64,000 bases of DNA, taken from Pseudoalteromonas ostreae. Lineage in GTDB: Bacteria; Pseudomonadota; Gammaproteobacteria; Enterobacterales; Alteromonadaceae. The notes under the pieces are model-generated. The model was not told the origin of the DNA. It did not search any database and worked only from the letters and a program-made list of their open reading frames with translations. The stretch covers positions 62,001-126,000 of the forward strand of contig NZ_JAGPYN010000003.1 in NCBI RefSeq assembly GCF_018069805.1, written 5' to 3'. The position numbers were made by a program, and so were the translations under genes. Positions 16,058-24,413 of the stretch are shown here, piece after piece. Positions within the stretch are counted from its first letter, which is position 1; every line of letters begins with the position of its first letter.

Positions 16058-16391
16058 ATGGCAATGCCTATTTCAGTCGATAACGCTGAACATTATAACT
16101 GGGGGCATAAGGGTGATAATTGTGATGGTTGGCATTTAGTGAAGAGTAGTGCATTGAATGTGATCCAAGAGCGAGTGCCGACGGGGAGCAGTCGCATAAG
16201 CATGAGTTTGCAGAGCCGTTCTTTTTTGTACTTAATGGGCAGGCGACTTTGTTAGCGATATAAAACCCGCAACAAGGCCTACATGTGCCAGCGGGGTTAG
16301 TGCATTAGTTATGCAACTACGCTGCGGACGAGCTGGTTTTATTGTTACCTCAACGCCGCCAAGTCATGGTGATAAAGTTGTTGCGAAGTAA
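16058..16391 (+). pseudogene. Decayed small cupin protein
   Basis: Reads MAMPISVDNAEHYNWG ... CDGWHLVK ... NVIQERVP in the first frame. It continues as EQSHKHEFAEPFFFVLNGQA in a second frame after about 16186. It then passes a TAA and a TAG inside the conserved NPQQGLHVPAG/VH-x-LCNYAADEL segment and ends STPPSHGDKVVAK in a third frame. That order (metal-binding H-x-H, E, then VPAG) is a single-domain cupin of about 115 residues. Two frameshifts and two stops show a real pseudogene. It lies in the accessory region with no functional neighbours. Confidence 0.75.
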
Positions 16392-16555
16392 GCTATATGT
16401 GTGGGCGAGAATGTGAAATAAGGTTATTAAAAAAGTGCTTAAGTATGCTTCTAGATTAGGTTGACCGCTACATTTTGGAGTGGTTTATAATATGTGTAAT
16501 TATAAAATGGCTTGCGTTTTAAGGAGGGCTATATTAGATTCACCATATTGAAATA

Positions 16556-17270
16556 ATGGACTATTTTACTATGCAATTACAAAAAACGTACCCTAGACCC
16601 GAACGTCCTTCAGATCCATCTCCGCTAGCAATGGCTATTTATAACTTCGAATTAAAAGCAAAGAAGTATCATGACGAGGCTAACAAGCAAAACTCCGATA
16701 CTGAGAAGTTAAAAAACTAGTTAAAGATTATGATCATCTACAAACAGAAAAAAAGCGTATCGAATCTGTATCTATTGCGCAAATAGCACTTAAAGAATAC
16801 CGAGAATTAAACTCATCGGCTGCGCAGTTTGAACTTGCTGAAGAACAGCATCATCCAACAAATACACTTGCACGTTACTTATTTTCAGTTGGTGAGCCCA
16901 AGCCTACAAAAGAGCATGAAGCACATCATATTATTTCAGGTAAAGGGCGATACAATCAACAAGCTATATTACGAGCAAGATTAAACCTTCATATGGCAGG
17001 TATAGGAATTAACGATCCACACAATGGCATTTGGCTTATTAATTTTGTTAAAAATAAAGCTCATGACTGGCTACAAAGGATGCACCACCACACAGGAAAA
17101 TACATAGATACAATTATGAATCATGGATAGGTGGTAGCCTAGGTGGGGACATGAATGAAAATAAAGCTTTATTTACGAATAAACTTCGAAATGTAAAAGT
17201 TGCAATTAGGACTGGTACGTTGCCAAGTAAAATATTTGAGAAAATAGATAAGCAGTGGAAAGGCATATGA
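16556..17270 (+). pseudogene. AHH-type HNH nuclease toxin, split by two frameshifts
   Basis: Frame 1 (ATG 16556 or 16571) gives RPERPSDPSPLAMAIYNFEL and stops at 16718. Frame 2 gives LVKDYDHLQTEKKRI ... EHEAHHIISGKGRYNQQAIL ... INDPHNGIWL ... KAHDW. Frame 3 gives TKDAPPHRKIHRYNYESWIG to a TGA at 17268. EAHHII is the signature of the AHH clade of HNH/endonuclease-VII toxins, with later conserved N-x-W/H residues. Adding one base in the A6 run at 16711-16716 and one at the GG of 17069-17070 restores a single ~238-codon protein. Its stop overlaps the immunity start (ATGA). No secretion or trafficking domain is present, so it looks like an orphan toxin tip. Confidence 0.75.
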
Positions 17271-17857
17271 ATGTATATCAATTAAGAAAGCCAACAAATG
17301 CTTACGATGTAATTAACCTTGATATAATGGAAATGTCAAAACAGATAGTTAAGAACTCGAATAAGCCTTTGAGCGATAATATTATTCAAATCGTTATGAA
17401 TGATGTACCTAAAGGAAAAGCTACATTATCAGAGCTATCTCCTAATGGTTTTGAATGTAAGCATGAACCAAGGGCAAAAAAGCAAAATTATGACGTTAAT
17501 TTATACGGCTCATTTTTAGTGCTGAATGAACCTGCTTATGAGTGCTTAAATGCCTCTTTAAGTGAATTTGGTGAGTTCATTGATTTAAAGACTAATGGTG
17601 ATAACTTATATTTGTTCAATCCATTAATATTTGCTCAAGAGGATTTGAGCCTAACAGAAAGAGCATACCTAGATGGCTTTGAAGATGGGTTAAAGTCACT
17701 TGTTTTTGATGATGAGGATATAAGCAATAAGCTTATTTTTAAATCGAAAATGCAATCAGGTCTGTCACTTTACTGCACCGACGATTTCAAAAAATTAGTT
17801 AACGATAATAATTTGACTGGGTTAGTTTTTAATACTGACTTACTCACATATTTTTAA
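17267..17857 (+). CDS. Imm11 (DUF1629)-like immunity protein
   Basis: 196 residues from ATG 17267, which overlaps the toxin's TGA; an in-frame ATG at 17255 is inside the toxin gene. It begins MNVYQLRKPTNAYDVINLDI, has NYDVNLYGSFLVLNEPAYECL and LYLFNPLI in the middle, and ends LYCTDDFKKLVNDNNLTGLVF. That order (an initial x-YxLR strand and a terminal DxFKxLVxxNxLxGLxF helix-strand) matches the DUF1629/Imm11 family of polymorphic-toxin immunity proteins. No signal peptide, so cytoplasmic. It should neutralise the AHH nuclease. It is intact while the toxin is broken, as expected if immunity is retained against siblings. Confidence 0.65.
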   Translation: MNVYQLRKPTNAYDVINLDIMEMSKQIVKNSNKPLSDNIIQIVMNDVPKGKATLSELSPNGFECKHEPRAKKQNYDVNLYGSFLVLNEPAYECLNASLSEFGEFIDLKTNGDNLYLFNPLIFAQEDLSLTERAYLDGFEDGLKSLVFDDEDISNKLIFKSKMQSGLSLYCTDDFKKLVNDNNLTGLVFNTDLLTYF

Positions 17858-17860
17858 AAA

Positions 17861-18478
17861 CTAACGCTCTTGTAGAATACGCTCAAATTCTTTCATCGCT
17901 AATTGCTCTGCCTCGTTACGGCTGACAATCATTGTTTCATAATCTGTTTCAATAGTTGCTAAAACAGCGGGCGGATTCATGCGTTTAATGCGTGAAAATT
18001 GCTCGTATTCAGTTTCATCGTAAGCGAGTATGGCAAGCGTGATTGAGTTTCGCTCTACACCTTCTGAAAATATACCTTCGTTATCTAAGCGAATTAAAAC
18101 ACGCTCTAAGGTTGATAACCATGCTTGCCAATATTTTTGGGTTTCTTCATCACTGACTATTTCATAGCTATCGTCATTGTCGAGTGCTTGTAGAATTTCA
18201 CTACTGTGTTCAAAATATTCAGAGTAATCTTCTAATGATGGAAAGTCACTGACGTTCCATTTAGCGAGTAAACGGTCATCTTCTTCGCAGTCATATTCGT
18301 CTTCAAATGTGCTTTGAAAATCAGTATGGGTATTGAACATAGGTAAAAATGAACAGCTACCAGAGTGATAAAAACCGATTACATAAATATCATCACCCAA
18401 GTCAGCTAAAATTTGCTTGAATGCTTTTTTACTATCTAAATATAACGCTTGTTCAAAAGTAGAAAAGTCAGTTTTCAT
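17861..18478 (-). CDS. DUF4303-like protein, possibly immunity-related
   Basis: 205 residues, acidic, no signal or membrane segment. DDIYVIGFYHSGSCSFLPMFNT near residue 30 and the C-terminal region with DETEYEQFSRIKRMNPP fit DUF4303 (a small-domain family found among toxin/immunity clusters). It faces the Imm11-like gene, with 3 bases between stop codons. It is likely part of the same toxin/immunity neighbourhood, but its partner is not in the window. Function otherwise unknown. Confidence 0.55.
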   Translation of the reverse strand: MKTDFSTFEQALYLDSKKAFKQILADLGDDIYVIGFYHSGSCSFLPMFNTHTDFQSTFEDEYDCEEDDRLLAKWNVSDFPSLEDYSEYFEHSSEILQALDNDDSYEIVSDEETQKYWQAWLSTLERVLIRLDNEGIFSEGVERNSITLAILAYDETEYEQFSRIKRMNPPAVLATIETDYETMIVSRNEAEQLAMKEFERILQER

Positions 18479-18529
18479 GTAATCATTCCTTGTAAAATAT
18501 TAATAATTTGGCAGTTTATCATATGTAAT

Positions 18530-18559
18530 AAAGCCAATTAATTAAATTAACTGGCTTTT
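18530..18559 (-). terminator. Hairpin terminator after the dehydrogenase gene (possibly bidirectional)
   Basis: AAAGCCA (18530-18536) pairs with TGGCTTT (18552-18558) across an AT-rich, partly pairing loop. It follows the stop at 18566 on the minus strand and has a T-run on the plus side. Confidence 0.5.
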
Positions 18560-18565
18560 TATTAT

Positions 18566-20014
18566 TTATGCCCCTGGGCCACATTCCATACATTGGTTAA
18601 TGATATCTGGGCCAAATTTAAGCTTGGCGTTTAAATCGCGCAGTGCGGTACGTAGGCCTTCTTCTATCACTGGGTGATAAAATGGCATGTCGAGCATTTG
18701 TGGTACAGTCATTTTGTTTTGTACAGCCCATGCCAGTAGGTGGGCGATATGCTCAGCTTGCGGGCCAATAAACTCTGCACCTAAAAACAAGCCTGTGCCT
18801 TGCTCTGCGTATAAACGCATATGGCCTTTGTTTTTCAACATTACGCGGCTGCGGCCTTGGTTTTCAAAGCTGACTTCGCCAATTTCAAAACAACCACATT
18901 CACCTAATCGCTGTGTTATTTGTTTATAGCTTTCACCTACCATGGCAATTTGAGGGTCGCTAAATACAGCGGCAATTGCAGCGCGGCGCAGGCCATTACG
19001 CACATCAGGGAATCGCCCTGCGTTTTGCCCTGCAATAGTACCTTGATCGCTTGCTTCGTGTAGTAGTGGGATCATGTTACTGGCGTCTCCGGCGATAAAT
19101 ATATTGGAGTCGCCACATTGCATAGTGTGTTTATCAGCGATTGGTACGCCACGTTCATCAAGCTCAATGCCGATGTTTTCAAGGCCGAGTTTGTCGGTGT
19201 TTGGTACGCGGCCCGTCGCGGCAAGTACGTAATCAAATTGCTCGGTTTGTTTTTGACCGTTTTTGTCGACATAGGTAAGCTGCGCTTTATCGTCTACTTG
19301 TTTCATATCGGATACGTTTGAATCAGTATCGACAAAAAACTCTTCAGCAAATACGGTATTTGCGTAGTCTTTTATAACTGGGTCGGTAATTGGGCCAATC
19401 GCGCCACCCACACCAAATAGTTTTACCTTAACACCTAAGCGATGCAACGCTTGGCCAATTTCAAGGCCAATAACACCAGGGCCAAATACAGCGACTGACT
19501 CTGGCAAGTCTTGCCAATCGAAAACGTCATCGTTAATGATGAGTCTGTCGCCAAAGTTATTAAATACGCCAGGGTAAGCAGGGCGCGAGCCAGTGGCAAT
19601 TACAAAGCGCTTAGCGGTAATAATGGTATGGTCGTCAATTTGTACTCGGTTAGCATCTAAAAACTTAGCATAACCTACAATTTTGTCATCAGCGGGTAAC
19701 TCGTCTACGGCCTCAACCACAAAGCCTGCAAAGCGGTCGCGCTCGTTACGTACGCGTGCCATTACTTCAACACCGTTTATAGTTGGTTTTGAGCTGTGCA
19801 CACCAAATGCAGGGGCCACTTCAATTGAGTGAGCGGCTTCTGCGGCGGCAATCAGTAATTTACTTGGCATACAACCAACACGTGCACAGGTTGTACCGTA
19901 TGGGCCTGCTTCAATCATTAATACGTTAGACGTGTGTTGTTTTGCATTGCGGTAAGCGCTTAAACCTGCGGTGCCAGCACCTATTACAACAACGTCTGTG
20001 TTTAGTTCTTTCAT
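18566..20014 (-). CDS. Dihydrolipoamide dehydrogenase-like FAD disulfide reductase
   Basis: 482 residues. FAD-binding VVIGAGTAGLSA at residues 9-20, redox pair in TTCARVGCMPSK (C43, C48), NAD(P) fold at VFGPGVIGLEIG (~175), second FAD motif IFIAGDASN (~310), and the active-site His-Glu at FYHPVIEEGL near 450. Soluble flavoprotein disulfide reductase of the Lpd/mercuric reductase/glutathione reductase superfamily. It is not next to a 2-oxoacid dehydrogenase complex but 139 bases downstream of a peroxiredoxin-glutaredoxin gene and oxyR. A role recycling thiols in peroxide defence is therefore more likely than the classical E3 role. Specific substrate unknown. Confidence 0.8.
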   Translation of the reverse strand: MKELNTDVVVIGAGTAGLSAYRNAKQHTSNVLMIEAGPYGTTCARVGCMPSKLLIAAAEAAHSIEVAPAFGVHSSKPTINGVEVMARVRNERDRFAGFVVEAVDELPADDKIVGYAKFLDANRVQIDDHTIITAKRFVIATGSRPAYPGVFNNFGDRLIINDDVFDWQDLPESVAVFGPGVIGLEIGQALHRLGVKVKLFGVGGAIGPITDPVIKDYANTVFAEEFFVDTDSNVSDMKQVDDKAQLTYVDKNGQKQTEQFDYVLAATGRVPNTDKLGLENIGIELDERGVPIADKHTMQCGDSNIFIAGDASNMIPLLHEASDQGTIAGQNAGRFPDVRNGLRRAAIAAVFSDPQIAMVGESYKQITQRLGECGCFEIGEVSFENQGRSRVMLKNKGHMRLYAEQGTGLFLGAEFIGPQAEHIAHLLAWAVQNKMTVPQMLDMPFYHPVIEEGLRTALRDLNAKLKFGPDIINQCMECGPGA

Positions 20015-20109
20015 GGTGATGTCCTCAATACCAATTTTATTAAAAAACTGGTTTCAAAATAAGTTAATAAAATAGGTATTTAAAATGGGTATTTAAAAAG
20101 GGTATGGAT

Positions 20110-20127
20110 AGGGGCATTGCTGCCCCT
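20110..20127. terminator. Hairpin between the prx/grx and dehydrogenase genes
   Basis: AGGGGCA-TTGC-TGCCCCT, a perfect 7-bp stem 27 bases after the prx/grx stop. There is no strong T-run on the minus strand, so it may attenuate and not fully stop read-through. Just beyond it lie three near copies of GGTATTTAAAA (20070-20105). Confidence 0.5.
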
Positions 20128-20153
20128 TATTATTTGCTTAAGGTATTACTTAA

Positions 20154-20882
20154 TTAAGCAAAGTATTTTTCTAAATCGTCAGAGCCACCAATGTGCTTAC
20201 CGCCGATAAATACTTGTGGTACGGTCTCACGGCCTGAAATAGCTTTTAGGCTAGTCAGTGATGCGCCGGCACCCATAGTGATCTCTTCGTATACTAGGCC
20301 TTTCTCTGTTAATAATGCTTTCGCTTTTTTACAGAAAGGGCAGCCAGGTTTAGTGAAAATGCTCACCGGCTCTGGTTTAACTTGTTTAGGGTTGATGTAA
20401 TCAAGCATAGTGTCTGCATCTGATACTTCAAACGGGTCGCCAGGTAAATCTGGTTCGATGAACATTTTTTCAATTACGCCATCTTTAACCAGCATAGAGT
20501 ATCTCCAGCTGCGTTTGCCAAAACCTAAATCGTTTTTATCAACTAACATGCCCATGCCGTCAGTGAATTCGCCGTTACCGTCTGGTAATAAGGTAATGTT
20601 TTGTGCTTCTTGATGCTCAGCCCATGCATTCATTACAAAGGTATCGTTTACTGATACACACACAATGTCGTCAACGCCGTTTTGTTTAAGTACACCAGCT
20701 AATTCGTTGTAGCGTGGTAAGTGAGTTGATGAACAGGTTGGTGTAAATGCACCGGGTAGTGAAAACACAACCACTGTTTTACCTTTAAAAATGTCATCGG
20801 TAGTTACTGATTTCCATTCGTCATTTTGACGTGTTGCAAATGTAACCTGTGGAATTGTTTGACCTTCAATATTCTTTAACAT
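20154..20882 (-). CDS. Peroxiredoxin-glutaredoxin hybrid (Prx5-Grx)
   Basis: 242 residues in two domains. Residues 1-165 are a Prx5-type peroxiredoxin with the peroxidatic Cys in [12 protein letters not shown] (C50) and Arg in [10 protein letters not shown]. Residues ~172-242 are a glutaredoxin with CPFC (C181, C184), [10 protein letters not shown] and GGSDDL. Such fusions reduce hydrogen and alkyl peroxides using glutathione directly. It is divergent from oxyR, with an OxyR-like site in between, so is expected to be peroxide-inducible. Cytoplasmic. Confidence 0.93.
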   Translation of the reverse strand: MLKNIEGQTIPQVTFATRQNDEWKSVTTDDIFKGKTVVVFSLPGAFTPTCSSTHLPRYNELAGVLKQNGVDDIVCVSVNDTFVMNAWAEHQEAQNITLLPDGNGEFTDGMGMLVDKNDLGFGKRSWRYSMLVKDGVIEKMFIEPDLPGDPFEVSDADTMLDYINPKQVKPEPVSIFTKPGCPFCKKAKALLTEKGLVYEEITMGAGASLTSLKAISGRETVPQVFIGGKHIGGSDDLEKYFA

Positions 20883-20943
20883 GTTTTTTAGTTCCTCTTG
20901 ATTTGTTGATAGCCATTATGTCGTGAAAGTTGTAATAGCTCCA

Positions 20944-20980
20944 ATCGTTTGTTTGTATTAGTATGATAGGTATTACCGAT
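20944..20980. promoter_or_regulatory. OxyR-binding site between oxyR and prx/grx
   Basis: Two dyads exactly 22 bp apart fit the OxyR pattern ATAG-N7-CTAT twice: ATCGTTTGTTTGTAT (20944-20958) and ATAGGTATTACCGAT (20966-20980). They match about 16 of the 20 most conserved consensus positions. The second dyad matches 9 of 10. It lies immediately before oxyR (GTG 20997), as expected for repression of oxyR and activation of the divergent gene. Confidence 0.6.
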
Positions 20981-20996
20981 TAATTGTGAGTTTGCA

Positions 20997-21899
20997 GTGA
21001 ATTTAAAAGATCTTGAATACGTAAAAGCGATTGCGCACTTTAAGCATTTTCGTAAAGCCGCCGATGCATGTTTTGTCAGTCAACCCACTCTCAGTGGCCA
21101 AGTTAAAAAATTAGAGCAGGAGCTAGGAGTAACCTTATTTGACCGCTCTACTAAGCAGGTTACTTTAACGGCTCAAGGTGAACGTTTGTTGACACAGATC
21201 AAAGTGATCTTAGAGCAAACCCAAATATTAAAAGAGCTAGCAGCAACATCGAGTGCGCCACTACAAGGTAAAGTAAGAATAGGCATTATTCCAACGATTG
21301 CACCGTATTTATTACCCACCTTACTCACCTCGATGAAAGAAGCGTTTGCTGATAGCCAATTCGCTTTTGTTGAGATGCAAACCGCGACTATATTAAGCGC
21401 ACTGGATAACGGTGAGTTAGATATTGCTATATTAGCAGATGTGCCTGAACTTAAACTTTATCATACAGTTAAATTATATAAAGAAGACTTTTTGGTCGCT
21501 ATGTCAGCGCAAAATAGTTTAGCAAAACGCAGTAAAATAGCGTTAGATGAGCTACAAGAGTGCAGTTTATTAATGCTCAGCGATGGTCATTGTTTTAAAG
21601 ATCAAGCCCAGCAATTTTGTTTTGCCGCTGGGGTTGATGTGTCCAATGAGTACCGAGGTAATAGCTTAGAAACCTTATTAGCATTGGTGGCTATGGATGA
21701 TGGGGTAACCTTCGTGCCTAAGCTTGCGTGCACAGAGCGCGCAGGTATTAGCTACTTGCCAATTTTTCCAACTCAACAGCGAAGTGTGGTGTTGGCCTGT
21801 CGTAAACATTACCCGCATTTAGCGGGCATTGAATTACTTGCTAATTGGCTTGTTGAGCATCCAAGCTTACATCAGCAATTAACTAAGGCTCTAAATTAG
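20997..21899 (+). CDS. oxyR: Hydrogen peroxide-sensing regulator OxyR
   Basis: 300 residues, GTG start giving MNLKDLEYVKAIAHFKHFRKAA. The LysR-type helix-turn-helix occupies residues 1-60. The redox cysteines are at exactly the E. coli positions: C199 in SDGHCFKDQ and C208 in QQFCFAAG. Oxidation to a disulfide switches it to an activator. It is divergent from prx/grx and has the OxyR-like site directly upstream. Its 3' end overlaps flgT's 3' end by 17 bases on the opposite strand. Confidence 0.95.
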   Translation: MNLKDLEYVKAIAHFKHFRKAADACFVSQPTLSGQVKKLEQELGVTLFDRSTKQVTLTAQGERLLTQIKVILEQTQILKELAATSSAPLQGKVRIGIIPTIAPYLLPTLLTSMKEAFADSQFAFVEMQTATILSALDNGELDIAILADVPELKLYHTVKLYKEDFLVAMSAQNSLAKRSKIALDELQECSLLMLSDGHCFKDQAQQFCFAAGVDVSNEYRGNSLETLLALVAMDDGVTFVPKLACTERAGISYLPIFPTQQRSVVLACRKHYPHLAGIELLANWLVEHPSLHQQLTKALN

Positions 21900-23076
21900 T
21901 CAGGTCTACTACATCATTTATTTGAATATTAGGCAGTGGTTGTTGGTCAATACTGACGGCAACCGCACTTTGTTGATAGACCTGTTCTACTTGTATTTGG
22001 TTGAGCGTGGTGATCAGGTGTGGCATTTTATTTCCCGCCGCATCCGTTAAATAGTTATGATGTGCAATATTCAAACGTTGGCCTTTTTCAATACCATGAG
22101 CTTTGCCTAAATTTATAATTAACTTATTGTTTTCGATATGTAGTATTTTACCTTGGGTTTCAAGGCAAGCCATAGCGGCTTGTAAGTCGTAACTAACGGT
22201 TTGGTTTATGTCGGCTATATTTTGACCGTAATCTGAACTCCAAAATTTATCACTAAACACGTCAATAATTGCAGTTTTTTTAAATGGCCAGATAGCTTGG
22301 CTACGATAACTTTTTTGCCATAGTCGCTCGTAAGTAGTGCCATCAAACAAGGCAAAATCTATTTTATATGAACGTTGGTAGGTTTCGTCCTGCCAAAAAG
22401 CATAACTGTTATTGAGTTTATCGCCATTAGATATATCCACAATTTGACTTAACAATACATACTGAGAATTACTGCGGCTCGATATTTCTTCTAATAGGGC
22501 ATTACTGTAATCGTATTGTTGATTAAAAAATTCGCCAACGCGGATCGGAAAATTAAAATAAGCCGTTGGTTTAGCATTCATAGCTGATTGATTTAACGTT
22601 TTGTAGAGTGCTTCGCTGGTGGCTTTGTTAATGTCAAAAATTTGACCCATCTTCGCTTGTTCGCGATTATTTAATTGTGTTTGGGTGATCGCAACAAATT
22701 TAGTAAATTGGTTCGCAGGGCAGTGTTCTTGTTGAGGGAAGATATCCAAGCGCAAAGTAATTGCAAGTTGATCGGCTTTACGATCTTCGCTGATCATTTC
22801 TATCTTTTGAATTTCGGCATGGCTTTTTATTTTTAGTAGATCTTGGGTTAACACCCCATCTACTAAGGTTTGCATTGAGCTGACGCGTGCCCCTGAGAAC
22901 ACTAAAGCTTGGGTAATAGCATCCTTTATTGCCGCCGATTTTGCCGCACTTATATCATTATTTTTAATGCTTGCATGGCCGGTTGACTCATACCATTGGG
23001 CAACTGTATTAGAGGAGAATAGACTAATACTCAGCCAACAGGTGGCGATTACTATCGCTGATAAAATTCGCTTCAT
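21883..23076 (-). CDS. flgT: Flagellar H-ring protein FlgT
   Basis: 397 residues with signal peptide (SSNTVAQ). WYESTGHASIKNNDISAAKSAAIKDAITQAL at the mature N-terminus is the FlgT N-domain. The middle domain contains the FVAITQT and YVLLSQIVD strands, and the C-terminal domain reads LIINLGKAHGIEKGQRLNI. FlgT forms the H ring around the LP ring of polar Na+-driven flagella and is needed for stator assembly in Vibrio. A sigma-54-like promoter lies on the minus strand at 23120-23136. It is divergent from flgP. Confidence 0.92.
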   Translation of the reverse strand: MKRILSAIVIATCWLSISLFSSNTVAQWYESTGHASIKNNDISAAKSAAIKDAITQALVFSGARVSSMQTLVDGVLTQDLLKIKSHAEIQKIEMISEDRKADQLAITLRLDIFPQQEHCPANQFTKFVAITQTQLNNREQAKMGQIFDINKATSEALYKTLNQSAMNAKPTAYFNFPIRVGEFFNQQYDYSNALLEEISSRSNSQYVLLSQIVDISNGDKLNNSYAFWQDETYQRSYKIDFALFDGTTYERLWQKSYRSQAIWPFKKTAIIDVFSDKFWSSDYGQNIADINQTVSYDLQAAMACLETQGKILHIENNKLIINLGKAHGIEKGQRLNIAHHNYLTDAAGNKMPHLITTLNQIQVEQVYQQSAVAVSIDQQPLPNIQINDVVDLTNLEP

Positions 23077-23119
23077 TATCCTAACCCCATGAACATATAT
23101 TTTCTATTAGAAGTAATAG

Positions 23120-23136
23120 AGCAAGGAATGTACCAA
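23120..23136 (-). promoter_or_regulatory. Sigma-54 promoter of flgT
   Basis: On the minus strand TTGGTACATTCCTTGCT: GG and GC separated by 10 bases, TTGCT -12 intact, one mismatch in the -24 element. 44 bases before the flgT start. Confidence 0.6.
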
Positions 23137-23179
23137 TTATTTTGCAAGCTTGCTTTAAAATCGTTAGAGGAGTTAATTA

Positions 23180-23196
23180 TGGCATTGATCGTGCAT
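23180..23196 (+). promoter_or_regulatory. Sigma-54 promoter of flgP
   Basis: TGGCATTGATCGTGCA with GG at 23181-23182 and GC at 23193-23194 (N10). Two mismatches to consensus. About 42 bases before the flgP ATG. Confidence 0.55.
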
Positions 23197-23238
23197 TGAT
23201 TTAGTTATTAATGACACTTTTAAAGCGTGAGAGAAGCT

Positions 23239-23697
23239 ATGCGTATTGTGATTTCAATTTGTATATTAGCAAGCTTAGGTTTAGCTGGCTGTAGCAGTAT
23301 TTTTGATAAACATGTTGAATATAAGTATATAGAGCCAGATAACTACCCGGTTTTAAAAGCGGTCGGTTATGCGCCAATTAGTGCGCAGCCAGGTGATAAT
23401 CAATCACAACGCTCATTAATGGCGATTAAAGCATCAAAATTAGAAGCGTATCGTGAGCTTGCTGAGCAAGTATATGGACAAAAAATTACCGCAGGCACCA
23501 CAGTGCAAGGCAGTATTGCACAAAACGATCACTTGCAAGGGCAAGTACAAGGAGTTATTAGAGGTGCACAAGTGATTAAAACCTATGCTGTAGGTGATAC
23601 CTATGCCACAGAATTGCAACTGGATATGAAGCGGGTGCATGACTTATACATAGGTGAAATTAAACCACGCGAAGTTAAAAAAGTAACTTATTACTAA
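23239..23697 (+). CDS. flgP: Flagellar outer-membrane lipoprotein FlgP (LPP20 family)
   Basis: 152 residues from ATG 23239 (MRIVISICILASLGLAGCSS); the GTG at 23227 lacks a ribosome site. Lipobox LAGC. Residues ~40-145: LKAVGYAPIS, RSLMAIKASKLEAYRELAEQVYG, and the VQGVIRGAQVIKTYAVGDTYAT segment of LPP20/FlgP proteins. FlgP builds a basal disk at the outer membrane in Vibrio and Campylobacter. It is divergent from flgT with its own sigma-54-like site. No flgO is directly adjacent; the FlgO-like genes are 15 kb to the left. Confidence 0.9.
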   Translation: MRIVISICILASLGLAGCSSIFDKHVEYKYIEPDNYPVLKAVGYAPISAQPGDNQSQRSLMAIKASKLEAYRELAEQVYGQKITAGTTVQGSIAQNDHLQGQVQGVIRGAQVIKTYAVGDTYATELQLDMKRVHDLYIGEIKPREVKKVTYY

Positions 23698-23981
23698 AAC
23701 GCTTGATCTAATAAATTCGTTGTTATTTATGTGAGTAACTAACAAAATACACGCTAAAATATCTCACAGTGAATACTTCAGTATTATGCTTTATTTAATG
23801 TTTTTTAAACTAATTAACCAATATTTAAGCTTACGCGCATAGCTGTAGTAGGTAATTGGCAAACGAAGTCGATTCTGTTATAGAATAAAACGAGTAACAG
23901 AAAATCTATTTGAAAAGTAACTACAGATCAAGCGGAAAGCAATTAATCAGAAGTGGGCAGAGATGAAACTCAAAGGAGGGG

Positions 23982-24413
23982 TTATGCTTTTAAGTTATGG
24001 ACAATTTTACTGTTACCGTGAACAACACTCCCGCCTTGGTCATATGTTGTAGAAGTTGGCACGCCAATTAAAATGTCTTTTAGTTGTTTTACAGTTAATT
24101 GTGCATGGTGGGCTGCATGAGCATTAACATCATTCTTCTTTTTACATGACTCTAGTAACTTATGCACATCACTCGTTAAACTTGTTACTTCGTCAGAGGT
24201 AACGTCATTATCTAAAAATAAGGCTTTTAGCTCTTTATCTAACGTTTGAATTTGACTCAAAAAGGCAAGTTTTTGTTTGGCTATATCTTTTAAGCCCTCA
24301 CCACGACGAGAGGCTATAGCGGTTAACTCATCTTCTAAGATATCAGCAAGGGATGTTAAGCAATTTAGCTGCATAACAAGTTTAGAACTGATCAAATTGG
24401 TGTGATCAGCCAT
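23982..24413 (-). CDS. flgN: Flagellar export chaperone FlgN
   Basis: 143 residues from ATG 24413 (MADHTNLISSKLVMQLNCL). Mostly helical: LADILEDELTAIASRRGEGLKDIAKQK is the FlgN motif, followed by a second long helix with KKKNDVNAHAAHHAQ. FlgN escorts the hook-filament junction proteins FlgK and FlgL to the export gate. It overlaps the end of flgM by 8 bases, so it is translationally coupled. A 280-bp gap to flgP holds no visible gene. Confidence 0.85.
   Translation of the reverse strand: MADHTNLISSKLVMQLNCLTSLADILEDELTAIASRRGEGLKDIAKQKLAFLSQIQTLDKELKALFLDNDVTSDEVTSLTSDVHKLLESCKKKNDVNAHAAHHAQLTVKQLKDILIGVPTSTTYDQGGSVVHGNSKIVHNLKA

Noticed and set aside
8873..19000. Duplicated tRNA-Arg 3' end as the right border of an integrated element
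   Set aside because: No second copy of the T-arm/acceptor end was found by eye, and no integrase gene is present.
18566..20014. Assignment as the E3 subunit (lpd) of a 2-oxoacid dehydrogenase complex
   Set aside because: No aceE/aceF or sucA/sucB neighbours; the context is peroxide defence, so the specific symbol was left out.
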